Source of the DNA: Candidatus Aminicenantota bacterium
GTDB taxonomy: Bacteria > Acidobacteriota > Aminicenantia > UBA2199
Assembly: GCA_026393835.1 (NCBI GenBank)
Contig: JAPKZK010000136.1
Coordinates: 1-64,000, forward strand
DNA length: 64,000 bases
Reading direction: 5' to 3'
Part shown: positions 32,691 to 41,706 of the stretch, piece after piece
Numbering within the stretch: position 1 is the stretch's first letter
Layout of the letters: each line of letters starts with the position of its first letter
Program-made: the position numbers and the translations under genes
The notes under the pieces: model-generated
The model's input: the letters and a program-made list of their open reading frames with translations, nothing else
Told to the model about the DNA's origin: nothing
Databases searched by the model: none

Positions 32691-34893
32691 GGATTGCGTG
32701 AATCGCCTCCACGTTGGGCCGGTGCGTTGGGTCCTTCTTGATCATAAACATAACCAGGTCGCATAAGGTCCTATCTATTTCCGGCCGGAATTTGTCCGGG
32801 GCAATGGGCTCAATGTCCAATATTTGCTTCATCACATCGATGGTGGTTTCGCCGATAAAAGGCCGGACGCCGGTCAGCATTTCATAGAATATGATCCCCA
32901 GGGCATGCACATCGCTGGCCGGGGTAACTTGACCGCCCGATACCTGCTCCGGCGATAAATAAAAGATCGTTCCCACCACCATGCCCGTTTCAGTGAGACG
33001 GCTCATATGCTGGGTGGTGGCCAGGCCGAAATCCAACAGCTTGACAAAGTACGGATTGCCCTCATTGTTGATCAACACGATGTTTTCAGGTTTCAAATCC
33101 CGGTGGATGATATTCATGGCATGGATGCTTTTCAGGGCGTCGGCAATCTGCGCCATGATGCTTAAGGCCATGGGGATGGACATTTTTTCTTCTTCCTGGA
33201 TGATCTGGGCCAGCGTCGGACCTTGCAGCAGTTCCATGGCAATGTACAGGTTGCCGTCGCTTTCGCCCCGTTCGATTACCCTGACGATATTGGGATGAAC
33301 CAATTGATCGATGATGGAAGCTTCCTGTTTGAAACGCTTCTTATGGACTTCATCGGCAAAAAATTCTTCACGCAAGACTTTGATGGCAATGGTGCGTTTT
33401 TGGGAGTCGGTGATATCCGCGGCTTTGTAAACCGTTCCCATTCCCCCGGCCCCCATTTGCTCAAGGATTTTATAGTGCCCGAGGTAGTGTTTCTTTTTCC
33501 AGAAAACGAAAATATAGCGGTACTTTCTAACGAGTTGTACAGCGATGATTAAGAATAATATAAATCCTGCGATCATCAAATTGCGGATCATTTTCTGGCG
33601 GCTGATCATGTATTTTTGAATTTCATTGTTCTTTTTGAGGATGACGATTTCTTTTTCTTTTTTATCGGCCTCGTATTTGGCTTGAATTTCGGCGATTTTT
33701 TTGCTGGTTTCGCTGCCGATAATTTTTTCCGAAGTGGTATGGAAATCTTTGAAATATTGAAGGGCCTGGCGAAAGTCTGTCATTTCTTCAAAAATAGAAG
33801 ACAGTGCCAGGCTGCCGTTTTTTTGATTTTCCAGGTCCCCGGCTTCCCGGGCCGTGGCCATGGCCCGGTTTATCATTTGAATGGCTTCAGTATAGCGTTT
33901 CGATTCTTTATACACCTTGCTGATTTCGATCAAGGTTTGGGCGACGCTGGTTTTTTCTCCTATTTTTTCGCGGATGGCCAGGGCCTGTTGATAGTAATCC
34001 AGGGCTTTTTGATATTCTTTCCCTTCGAAGTGTGACCACCCGATATTGAATAGGGTACTGGCGATGCCGGATTGGTTATTGAATTCCCTTTCTATTTCCA
34101 GGGATTTCAGGTAATATTCGCGGGTTTTTTCCCTATCTTGCATATCCCAATAAACGTTGCCGATATTGTTATAGAGGTTGGACATACCTTGCCGGTCGCC
34201 CAATTCTTCTTTGATTTTGAGGGCTTTCATATAGTATTCCAGGGCCTGTTGGTTGTTGCCCAGGGATTTATAAACGACGCCGATGTTGTTGAGGGAATTG
34301 CCGATCATGGCTTTGTCGCCCAATTCTTCTTTGATGGTTAATGATTTCAGATAATATTCCAGGGCTTTGCCGTAGTTTCCTTGCATATCGTAGCTGATGC
34401 CCATATTATTGAGGGAAATGGCCATCCAGAGTTTATCCGCGGTTTCTTCGAAGATTTTAAAGGCTTGCAGGGAATATTCCCGGCCTTTTTCGAAATCTCC
34501 TTTGCGAATGGAAATCATGGTGAGCATATTCAACGTTTTAGCCTGTCTTGTTCGGTCAGTCATTTTTTCAGCAATTTCCAGGCTTTTTTCTGCGTATTCC
34601 AGGGCGCCGGTGTAATCTCCCAGGGAAAAGCTGGCCCGGGCTATTTGGTCAAGGACGGCCAGTTCGGTTTTCTTATCCTTGATGCGCTCCAGCATTTTCA
34701 GCGTTTCTTTCCCGCAGCTGATGGCTTTCTGGGGATCGGTTTTCAAGAGGATTTCCGTGATTTGCGCCAGTATTTTAATTTTCTCCCTGCCCTGGGCGTT
34801 GGGCAATTGGGATTCCAATTCGGTTAAATTTACAGCTTGAAGTGCGGTGGTAAAGAATGCCGTCAGCAATAAAAGGATTGCCACTTTTCTCAT
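32662..34893 (-). CDS. Periplasmic TPR sensor - transmembrane - Ser/Thr kinase
   Basis: 743 residues from the ATG at 34893 behind AGGAGGAAGC. Domain order: signal/anchor (RKVAILLLLTAFFTTALQ), then about eight TPR repeats (~40-400) in near-perfect 40-residue periods (GNYGKALEYYLKSLTIKEEL, NNQQALEYYMKALKIKEELG), a coiled coil, one transmembrane helix (~435-455), and a kinase domain (~470-740) with GAGGMGTVYKA, AIKVLREEF, HRDLKPENIV, DFGLATT and LSPEQ. All catalytic residues are present. If the signal peptide is real, the TPR part lies outside and the kinase inside, the reverse of most bacterial kinases. It is unrelated in position to the kinase pair at 3-7 kb. Confidence 0.9.
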   Translation of the reverse strand: MRKVAILLLLTAFFTTALQAVNLTELESQLPNAQGREKIKILAQITEILLKTDPQKAISCGKETLKMLERIKDKKTELAVLDQIARASFSLGDYTGALEYAEKSLEIAEKMTDRTRQAKTLNMLTMISIRKGDFEKGREYSLQAFKIFEETADKLWMAISLNNMGISYDMQGNYGKALEYYLKSLTIKEELGDKAMIGNSLNNIGVVYKSLGNNQQALEYYMKALKIKEELGDRQGMSNLYNNIGNVYWDMQDREKTREYYLKSLEIEREFNNQSGIASTLFNIGWSHFEGKEYQKALDYYQQALAIREKIGEKTSVAQTLIEISKVYKESKRYTEAIQMINRAMATAREAGDLENQKNGSLALSSIFEEMTDFRQALQYFKDFHTTSEKIIGSETSKKIAEIQAKYEADKKEKEIVILKKNNEIQKYMISRQKMIRNLMIAGFILFLIIAVQLVRKYRYIFVFWKKKHYLGHYKILEQMGAGGMGTVYKAADITDSQKRTIAIKVLREEFFADEVHKKRFKQEASIIDQLVHPNIVRVIERGESDGNLYIAMELLQGPTLAQIIQEEEKMSIPMALSIMAQIADALKSIHAMNIIHRDLKPENIVLINNEGNPYFVKLLDFGLATTQHMSRLTETGMVVGTIFYLSPEQVSGGQVTPASDVHALGIIFYEMLTGVRPFIGETTIDVMKQILDIEPIAPDKFRPEIDRTLCDLVMFMIKKDPTHRPNVEAIHAILKELVVHTH

Positions 34894-35112
34894 TGCTTCC
34901 TCCTTTAGGAAGATAACGAAAAGGTATTTTAGCATAATTTGGGAAAGAAAACTATACTCAGAAAAAGGCCCACGAATTACACGAATTTACACGAAAAAAC
35001 AATTAGCCGCGAAGAACGCGAAGACACGGAAAAAACGGGAAGAGCGTAAAAGCGGAAAAAAATTGAAAATAAAAAAATTTGACTTTATGGCGTTTTATTG
35101 TTATATAGTAAG

Positions 35113-35814
35113 ATGCAAATAACGAATGATAATAAGGATGTAAGCAGCGCCGCCGGCAGTACCTTTAATTATAGTGAATCATTGAAGAAACCCGACCATT
35201 CTTTTTTAAACAAGGTGATAAAGGTTGAACGGTATTTGAACCGGCCGTTAGCCTCCCTTGTTGTCCGGCTGGTATATAATACGCCAATAACCCCCAATGG
35301 TCTTACATTATTCTCGTTTTTCCTGGGGCTGCTGGCTGTTTTTTCCCTTTCCCAGGGTAAGTATATTTATTTCATCCTGGGGGGGATAGGTATTCAACTT
35401 TCATCTATAATGGATTGCGCCGACGGTATGCTGGCCCGTTCTAAAAATATGTGCAGCGAATTCGGTTCACACCTGGACATCTTCCTGGACCGTATCATGG
35501 ACTTTTCCATGATAATAGGGGTTTCCGTGGGTGTTTACAGGGCCCTGGACAACGAAAACCTCCTGGTCCTGGGGTTCCTGGCTGCCGGTCTTTACCTGTT
35601 ACAGGTTAATCTTTTCTATCTTACCAACAGCTATTTGCAGCGTAAAGAAAAAGGGCAAACCGGGGAAGCGCGGGCCCTGATGCTCCTGGCGGTAATGATC
35701 CTCGCTCTCGCCAATCGCCTGGATATCGGCATTTACCTGCTGCTGGCCGAGGCGGTAATTGTTAATATCGTCCGTACGATTTATTTTATCAGCCTGGGCA
35801 GGAAGAAAAGTTAA
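35113..35814 (+). CDS. CDP-alcohol phosphatidyltransferase family protein
   Basis: 233 residues from the ATG at 35113; the RBS is weak, and a TTG lies 15 bp upstream. The family motif D-x2-D-G-x2-A-R-x9-G-x3-D-x3-D is complete: DCADGMLARSKNMCSEFG, SHLDIFLD. Several transmembrane helices follow. The enzyme transfers a phospho-alcohol moiety between a CDP-alcohol and an acceptor alcohol in the inner membrane. It converges with the PEP mutase-cytidylyltransferase gene, overlapping by 4 bp. That association suggests a CMP-phosphonate is one of its substrates. Confidence 0.88.
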   Translation: MQITNDNKDVSSAAGSTFNYSESLKKPDHSFLNKVIKVERYLNRPLASLVVRLVYNTPITPNGLTLFSFFLGLLAVFSLSQGKYIYFILGGIGIQLSSIMDCADGMLARSKNMCSEFGSHLDIFLDRIMDFSMIIGVSVGVYRALDNENLLVLGFLAAGLYLLQVNLFYLTNSYLQRKEKGQTGEARALMLLAVMILALANRLDIGIYLLLAEAVIVNIVRTIYFISLGRKKS

Positions 35815-37115
35815 ATCCCGCCGGGTATTAATCTTAAAATTTCTTTAATGGGCATACACAGTCCCTCGGATTCGCATTCCATCGATCGCTGCCGGGTAAG
35901 TATGGCTTCGGCTGTTTTTACCATTGCCGGGTACGCGCTCCGTAACAGTTGGTTGGCGTAAATCACGATACGAATACCGGCTTGTTTCAATTCCGGTTCC
36001 GTGATACTGCTGTAGGTACTGGGGACTACCACCAGGGGTACTTTTTGTTCAAATCGGTTATACATTTCACAGAATTCCAGGATTTCAGCGGGGGTTTTCT
36101 GATTACTATGGATCATAATGCCGTCGGCCCCCGCGGCAATATAAGCCTTTGCCCGTTCCAGGGCGTCTGGCATTCCTGCTTTTAATATTAAACTTTCAAT
36201 CCTGGCAATAATCATAAAATCATCGGTCACCTGGGCTTTTTTGCCCCGGGATATCTTGTTGGAAAAGTTTTCTATGGTGTCCTGGGTTTGTTTGGCTTCG
36301 GTCCCCAACAGGGAATTCTTTTTCAATCCCACTTTATCTTCGATAATCACCGCGGAAATCCCGCCTCTTTCCAGGGTGCGCACCATATACTCGAAATGTT
36401 CCGCTAATCCGCCTGAATCTCCGTCATAAATGATGGGTTTGGTAGTGACTTCCAGGATATCATTCAGGGTATTCAGGCGCGAGGTGAAGTCTACACAGCC
36501 GATATCGGGTTTCCCTTTACTGGTGGAATCGGTGAGGCTGCTCAACCACATGCCGTCAAATTCTCTTAACTGTTGGTTCACCATCACGCCGGTGTTTTCT
36601 ACGATCAGGCCGGAGAGCCCGCTGTGGGCCTCGATTATGGTTACCAGGTCTTTAACCGCCAGCAGCCGGCGCAGTCTTTTTAAACGGACCCCCGGGGTAG
36701 TGCCGATTTCTTTTAATCCATTATTTAATTTGGTAGAAGAGATGTTGGGGGTATATTGGGGTTCCACCAGTTGGCCGCCCCATTCTTTGAGGGTATCGAT
36801 CACCCGTTGTCGCGTCTCTCTTTGCACGCCGGTTCGCCAATCGTCGCCATGCACCACATAATCCGGCTTGATTTTTTTTAGATTAGGTACATAGTCCAAT
36901 GTGGTCTGCGGCACCACCTCGGATACTCCTTTGATGTTTTCCATAATCACTTTTCGCTGCTCATAGGTTAAAGCGGGAAGACGTTTGTAACTGGCAATCG
37001 CTTCATCGGTTAATAATCCCAGGATGACTTCTCCGAGCTTCCTGGCTTCATTGATGATATTCAGATGCCCCGGGTGAACCAGGTCGGCGCTCATGGCCAC
37101 ATAGACTTTTTTCAT
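35811..37115 (-). CDS. Cytidylyltransferase - phosphoenolpyruvate mutase fusion
   Basis: 434 residues, start after TTAGGAGGT. Residues 1-~130 are a nucleotidyltransferase of the glycerol-3-phosphate cytidylyltransferase type: VYVAMSADLVHPGHLNIINE with the HPGH signature, then PDYVVHGDDWRTG. Residues ~145-434 are a PEP mutase: GLIVENTGVMVNQQ, YDGDSGGL, and EDKVGLKKNS matching the diagnostic EDK-x5-NS loop, then ARIESLILKAG and IMIHSNQK. The mutase turns PEP into phosphonopyruvate, forming the C-P bond. The fused transferase would activate a downstream phosphonate as its CMP ester. The decarboxylase and dehydrogenase genes are just upstream on the same strand. Confidence 0.93.
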   Translation of the reverse strand: MKKVYVAMSADLVHPGHLNIINEARKLGEVILGLLTDEAIASYKRLPALTYEQRKVIMENIKGVSEVVPQTTLDYVPNLKKIKPDYVVHGDDWRTGVQRETRQRVIDTLKEWGGQLVEPQYTPNISSTKLNNGLKEIGTTPGVRLKRLRRLLAVKDLVTIIEAHSGLSGLIVENTGVMVNQQLREFDGMWLSSLTDSTSKGKPDIGCVDFTSRLNTLNDILEVTTKPIIYDGDSGGLAEHFEYMVRTLERGGISAVIIEDKVGLKKNSLLGTEAKQTQDTIENFSNKISRGKKAQVTDDFMIIARIESLILKAGMPDALERAKAYIAAGADGIMIHSNQKTPAEILEFCEMYNRFEQKVPLVVVPSTYSSITEPELKQAGIRIVIYANQLLRSAYPAMVKTAEAILTRQRSMECESEGLCMPIKEILRLIPGGI

Positions 37116-37175
37116 ATGTTTACCTCCTAAAGTCTATTATCTTATTGTATCGTTCCCAATTTGTCAAGTTATTTT

Positions 37176-37297
37176 GCCTTCGGCGACCAGGAACCTTTTC
37201 GAGAAAAGGTTCCTGGACCTCCCAAAGCTTTTGATTATTAGAAGTTTTAGGGGGTGTCGGGACCCTTTTTCAAAAGGGTCCTGACCCGCCGGAGGCA
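37176..37297. repeat. Dispersed 14-GA-14 hairpin element, two inverted copies
   Basis: Copy 2 (plus): CCAGGAACCTTTTC-GA-GAAAAGGTTCCTGG (37187-37216) with flank GCCTTCGGCGA. Copy 3 (minus): GTCAGGACCCTTTT-GA-AAAAGGGTCCCGAC (37285-37256) with flank GCCTCCGGCG. Compared with copy 1 at 21083-21112, both stems of copy 2 changed in a matched way. The pair fills the spacer between the dehydrogenase and mutase genes. Confidence 0.8.
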
Positions 37298-37301
37298 TCT
37301 T

Positions 37302-38465
37302 TTAAATAATTTCTTTTAAAATCTTCAATACATCGTCGCGGGTCGCCCGGCGCGGGTTATTATCGATGCGGCCCTTCGTGGATGCAGAATCGGCTATAAA
37401 GGAAATATCCCCCTCTCTAATTCCATAATCCCGCAGCCTCGCGCCGAATCCCAACCGTATTATTATCGCACTCAACTTCTCCCGCAACGCTTTTATATTC
37501 TCGACCCCAAAAAGGGAAAAGAGCAGCGAGAAACTTTTCTCCACATCCGCCGGGCGAACTCCCGGCTGCACTGTTTCACCGGTGGTATGATAATTGAATT
37601 CCGCCGCGCCCGGTAGGGTTAAAAATACGGCGATGCCATGGGGCGCACCGAAATGAGACGTCAGCGGATACGAGATGGAGTGGGGGAGGGTTGTCCGGGA
37701 GATATTAATCGCTTTGCCGGCTAAATGGCTGGCTTCCTGGAGTTGGCTTAAGCGCTCGATGGTATTTTTCGGTTCGATATTAGCCAATATCAAACGGACA
37801 GCCTGTCGGGCGTATTCTTTGGCTTCGGCGGTGCTGCCCCTGGCCCATATCGCTTCGATGGCCTGCGCCAATGCATCCAATACCGTGGCATGTAATACCG
37901 GCGTTGGCAAAGACCGCAGCAGCATGGGGTCCAGGATGGTATAAGCCGGCAGCAGGCCGGGCCGGTCGATAGAATATTTTACTTTATCTTTGTATACCAC
38001 CGCAAAGGATGTGGCCTCGCTGCCGGTTCCCGCCGTTGTGGGGATAAAGAGCAAATCCACGCGGTTGTCCAGGTTTGGGGAGGATAACACTTCCGCCGCC
38101 GATTCGCAGCGATTGGAATAGGCGATGGCAATGATCTTGGCCAGGTCGATGACGGTTCCGCCGCCTACGGCGGTTATCAAATCAATTCCGGCGCGATGTT
38201 TTATTTCCAGGTATTTTGTTTCCACGTCTTCGATGGGCAGGGCTTTCCCGGAATAGGATACGTATTGAAGCGCGCAGCGGCCCGCGAGTTTTTCTCCCAG
38301 CGCTTTGAAATAAGCGGCCGCGCCGCAGGGGTGAAAACCGTCCCTGTCGTTAAAGATAAGGATGTTTTTATAACGGGGAAGGATTTCCTCCAGGTGAGAC
38401 AGCGCGCCCTGGCCGCGAAATACCCCGGTCCCGTCCTTATTGCCGGAAATACCCGGTAAATGCAT
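37302..38465 (-). CDS. Iron-containing alcohol dehydrogenase, probable phosphonoacetaldehyde reductase
   Basis: A 387-residue group III alcohol dehydrogenase. NAD-binding region: DLITAVGGGTVIDLAKIIAI, then FIPTTAGTGSEATSFAV. Metal ligands lie in DALAQAIEAIW, TLPHSISYPLTSHFGAPHG (the H-x-x-G-A-x-H-G type). The gene overlaps the phosphonopyruvate decarboxylase gene by 29 bp and is followed by the PEP mutase fusion. Relatives in other phosphonate clusters (PhpC/FomC type) reduce phosphonoacetaldehyde to 2-hydroxyethylphosphonate. No AEP transaminase is present, which supports the alcohol branch. Confidence 0.88.
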   Translation of the reverse strand: MHLPGISGNKDGTGVFRGQGALSHLEEILPRYKNILIFNDRDGFHPCGAAAYFKALGEKLAGRCALQYVSYSGKALPIEDVETKYLEIKHRAGIDLITAVGGGTVIDLAKIIAIAYSNRCESAAEVLSSPNLDNRVDLLFIPTTAGTGSEATSFAVVYKDKVKYSIDRPGLLPAYTILDPMLLRSLPTPVLHATVLDALAQAIEAIWARGSTAEAKEYARQAVRLILANIEPKNTIERLSQLQEASHLAGKAINISRTTLPHSISYPLTSHFGAPHGIAVFLTLPGAAEFNYHTTGETVQPGVRPADVEKSFSLLFSLFGVENIKALREKLSAIIIRLGFGARLRDYGIREGDISFIADSASTKGRIDNNPRRATRDDVLKILKEII

Positions 38466-39555
38466 CGCGATTCTCCTGGGGGGTGGTGGTGGGTCTGCCC
38501 AGGTCGGACCGGGAGCCCTTTTTAATTTGCACTGCCAGCAGTGATAATTGGCCGTTGTTTTCCAGGGCTTGCAGGGATTTTTTCAAATCAGCCGCATTAT
38601 CGACGGCGGCGACATTTTCATAGCCGCAGGCCCGTCCGATGGCGATAAAATCGATGCCGGCGGACACGGTGGGTTGTCCGCCGGTGGATTCGTGGGCATG
38701 GTTATCCAGGATGATATGTTTCAAGCGGGGGTTTTTATAATGACCGATGGTGGCCATGGTTCCCAATTGCATTATTGCGGCGCCATCGCCGTCCAGGATA
38801 AACACTTCCCGGTCGGATTCCGCCAGGCCCACGCCAAAGGCGATTGCCGAGGCGCACCCCATCGATCCCACTGTATAGAAATCCGAGCCGTGGGTTTGCC
38901 CCTTTTGCTGCCGGATTTCAAACAATTCCCGGGAGGTTTTGCCCGTGGTGGAGATAAATACCGCCCGGTGCGATGTATTTTCGACGATAATATTCAACGC
39001 TTCTTCCCGGGTCATGGCGGCGCGGCTTTCTTCTTTTTGGGGACTTTTGAACTCAGCGAAAAGTTTACTTTTTACAGCGATGATATAGGGGCGGCGGCGG
39101 CGGTTCAAGTAATCGCGGGCCGAGGTCAATTGACTTTCCCATTGGGATTCTTCCAGGACGGAATATTCGATTTCCATTACCTTGAATAAATCCGTCATGA
39201 TGCGGCCCATCATTTTATGTTGGGGTTCGTCTTTTTGGCCCGGTTCCCCGCGCCAGCCCACCAGCAGCAGCGCCGGGATCCCGTATACATCTTCGGATAA
39301 CATCGAGGTATAAGGGTTCAGGGTTTTACAGAACCCGGAATTTTGCATATAAACCAGGGCGGGTTCCCGGTGCGCCAGGTAATAGCCGGCGGCGATGCCC
39401 ATGGCTTCGCATTCGTTGGCGGCGATCACGTGTCTGAACCGGTCCTGGGTGCTAAAATAAGAAATTAATCCTTTAAAGGTAGAATCCGGCACCCCCACCG
39501 CGGTTTCGAATCCCAGTTCATGGAGTTTTTTTGAAAAATCCACCGGTGAAATCAT
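38437..39555 (-). CDS. Phosphonopyruvate decarboxylase (ThDP-dependent)
   Basis: A 372-residue protein starting behind GGAGGAA. N-terminal PYR-type domain (ELGFETAVGVPDSTFKGLIS, VIAANECEAMGIAAGYYLA with the catalytic Glu) and C-terminal PP domain with the Mg-ThDP motif VFILDGDGAAIMQLGTMATI, then HIILDNHAHESTGGQP. This length and sequence order are typical for phosphonopyruvate decarboxylase (Ppd/Fom2/BcpC). It drives the otherwise unfavourable mutase reaction by giving phosphonoacetaldehyde. It is the first gene of the operon. Confidence 0.93.
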   Translation of the reverse strand: MISPVDFSKKLHELGFETAVGVPDSTFKGLISYFSTQDRFRHVIAANECEAMGIAAGYYLAHREPALVYMQNSGFCKTLNPYTSMLSEDVYGIPALLLVGWRGEPGQKDEPQHKMMGRIMTDLFKVMEIEYSVLEESQWESQLTSARDYLNRRRRPYIIAVKSKLFAEFKSPQKEESRAAMTREEALNIIVENTSHRAVFISTTGKTSRELFEIRQQKGQTHGSDFYTVGSMGCASAIAFGVGLAESDREVFILDGDGAAIMQLGTMATIGHYKNPRLKHIILDNHAHESTGGQPTVSAGIDFIAIGRACGYENVAAVDNAADLKKSLQALENNGQLSLLAVQIKKGSRSDLGRPTTTPQENRDAFTGYFRQ

Positions 39556-39729
39556 GTGTATTCCTCCTTTCTTAGTTAAACTTTATCTTATCACATTCCC
39601 GGGAATATTTCCATAGACAGGAAGCGAAGAAGTTGAGAAGTTAAGACAGATTCATCATCATTCATCATTCATCATTCATCACTCCATTCACTCTCACCTT
39701 CTTCGCTTCCTTTTTCCTTTATGCCTGAT

Positions 39730-40533
39730 TCACACTTTTTCCGTTGATACTGTTGTTCCTGTTGTTTTCGCCGTTTCTACCGTCTCTGCCGGTTCCTGGG
39801 CATTCGGTTTAGCCGCAGCAGTGGTGGGGGCGGGAACGGTATTGGGATCAACTGGGGTAGTCCGGGGCTTTCGTTTGTTGCGGACAAATACATTAATCCT
39901 TTCAAGTATCTGTGGATTATCTTTTTCGAATAACATGAAAAGGATGCTTTTGAACTCGTTCATATACCGCCTGAACTCTTCCAATTTTATATCGCGTTCC
40001 TTTGTTAAGCGCTGATTTTCGCCGATCAGGATCCGATGTTGCTTGTGCAGGCCCAGCAGTTTCGTTACCTGGTTGATTTCTTCTTGCAATTTCTCCGCGG
40101 TGAGCCCGAATATGACTGCTGCCGCAAGGAGATGGGGTCTATTTATGATCAGGGTATAGAAATTGATGGCCCGGGGAACAAAAGTAGGTATCGTTTGCCT
40201 AATCGGGTCATCCAATGCCAGTTCTTTGATTATATCCTTGCTGTTGTGGAAATGCGATTTTAAAACCTCTACAAGGTGTGAATATTTCCGCCGCACTTCA
40301 CCAAATTGATCTTTTACCAGGACGGCTAACTTTAATTGTTCTCCGCGGCCGGCGATCAGATTTTGATTGATTGAAGTAACGATTCCATGCATCGTGATTC
40401 CTTCCTCGAGCCGGACATCGTTGTATCCATAAGTACCGATTTGATCCTTGATGAGGGTATCGGTCTTTGAATCTTGTAGGGTTAAGCCTTCCCTATAAAG
40501 GTAAATTTCAATGGTTTTGTTTGTTCGTGCCAT
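39730..40533 (-). CDS. Unknown protein with central hydrophobic segment and coiled coil
   Basis: A 267-residue protein behind AAGGAGGCC. The N-terminus (TIEIYLYREGLTLQDSKTDT) is beta-rich. The middle (KSHFHNSKDIIKELALDDPI) precedes a moderately hydrophobic stretch (HLLAAAVIFGLTAEKL). A coiled-coil with ENQRLTKERDIKLEEFRRYM follows. The last ~45 residues are a low-complexity Thr/Pro/Ala tail. I do not recognise the family. Its 5' flank is the 15-copy 20-bp repeat, so that repeat is probably transcribed or marks its control region. Confidence 0.7.
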   Translation of the reverse strand: MARTNKTIEIYLYREGLTLQDSKTDTLIKDQIGTYGYNDVRLEEGITMHGIVTSINQNLIAGRGEQLKLAVLVKDQFGEVRRKYSHLVEVLKSHFHNSKDIIKELALDDPIRQTIPTFVPRAINFYTLIINRPHLLAAAVIFGLTAEKLQEEINQVTKLLGLHKQHRILIGENQRLTKERDIKLEEFRRYMNEFKSILFMLFEKDNPQILERINVFVRNKRKPRTTPVDPNTVPAPTTAAAKPNAQEPAETVETAKTTGTTVSTEKV

Positions 40534-40620
40534 TTGTGGCCTCCTTGTCTTTAAATTTGTGTTCCATGCATTTTCCGTGCTTCATATTGGCTAATGCAAG
40601 TTGTACATCGATTTTTTTTG

Positions 40621-40920
40621 CAAAACACCTTCCTTTTTTGGAAAACGGCTTCCTTTTTTGAAAAACAGCTTCCTTTTTTGCAAAACAGCTTCCTTTTTTG
40701 CAAAACAGCTTCCTTTTTTGGAAAACGGCTTCCTTTTTTGCAAAACAGCTTCCTTTTTTGCAAAACAGCTTCCTTTTTTGAAAAACAGCTTCCTTTTTTG
40801 AAAAACAGCTTCCTTTTTTGAAAAACAGCTTCCTTTTTTGGAAAACAGCTTCCTTTTTTGCAAAACAGCTTCCTTTTTTGAAAAACAGCTTCCTTTTTTG
40901 AAAAAGAGCTTCTTTTTTTG
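40621..40920. repeat. Fifteen 20-bp tandem repeats
   Basis: The unit is (C/G/A)AAAACRGCTTCCTTTTTTG, 15 copies in exactly 300 bp. The variable base is next to a TTTTTTG/CAAAAC near-palindrome. Because 20 is not a multiple of 3, all three minus frames stay open and code the same 20-residue period (KKGSCF.KKEAVFQKRKLF). I consider these frames incidental. There are no spacers, so it is not CRISPR. Confidence 0.92.
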
Positions 40921-41477
<557 letters not shown>

Positions 41478-41506
41478 TTGACGTTCAAGTCATAGATGTG
41501 TATAAT
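41478..41506 (+). promoter_or_regulatory. Consensus promoter of hicAB, probably leaderless
   Basis: TTGACG (41478-41483), 17 bp, TATAAT (41501-41506). The predicted start coincides with the hicA ATG at 41513. TGTGTATAATACACA (41497-41511) is an almost perfect palindrome over the -10 box and is a likely HicB operator. Confidence 0.75.
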
Positions 41507-41512
41507 ACACAT

Positions 41513-41695
41513 ATGGACAGTACTCAAATTATCAGAAGGTTGAAACAGGATGGCTGGATACTCCATAATGTTCGTGGGAGCCATCATCAATACAAGCATC
41601 CCCAGAAGAAAGGGCGAGTAACTGTACCACATCCCAAAAAAGATCTCCCGATCGGCACCTATAAAAACATATGTAAACAAGCCGGTTGGGAATGA
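41513..41695 (+). CDS. hicA: HicA mRNA interferase toxin
   Basis: A 60-residue protein: RRLKQDGWILHNVRGSHHQY, then HPKKDLPIGTYKNICKQAGW, the dsRBD-like HicA fold with the catalytic His in GSHHQY. It starts at the ATG at 41513; the longer upstream frame has no family match and the promoter's -10 lies inside it. HicA cleaves mRNA and is neutralised by HicB, encoded 11 bp downstream. Confidence 0.92.
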   Translation: MDSTQIIRRLKQDGWILHNVRGSHHQYKHPQKKGRVTVPHPKKDLPIGTYKNICKQAGWE

Positions 41696-41706
41696 TGGAG
41701 GTAGAC

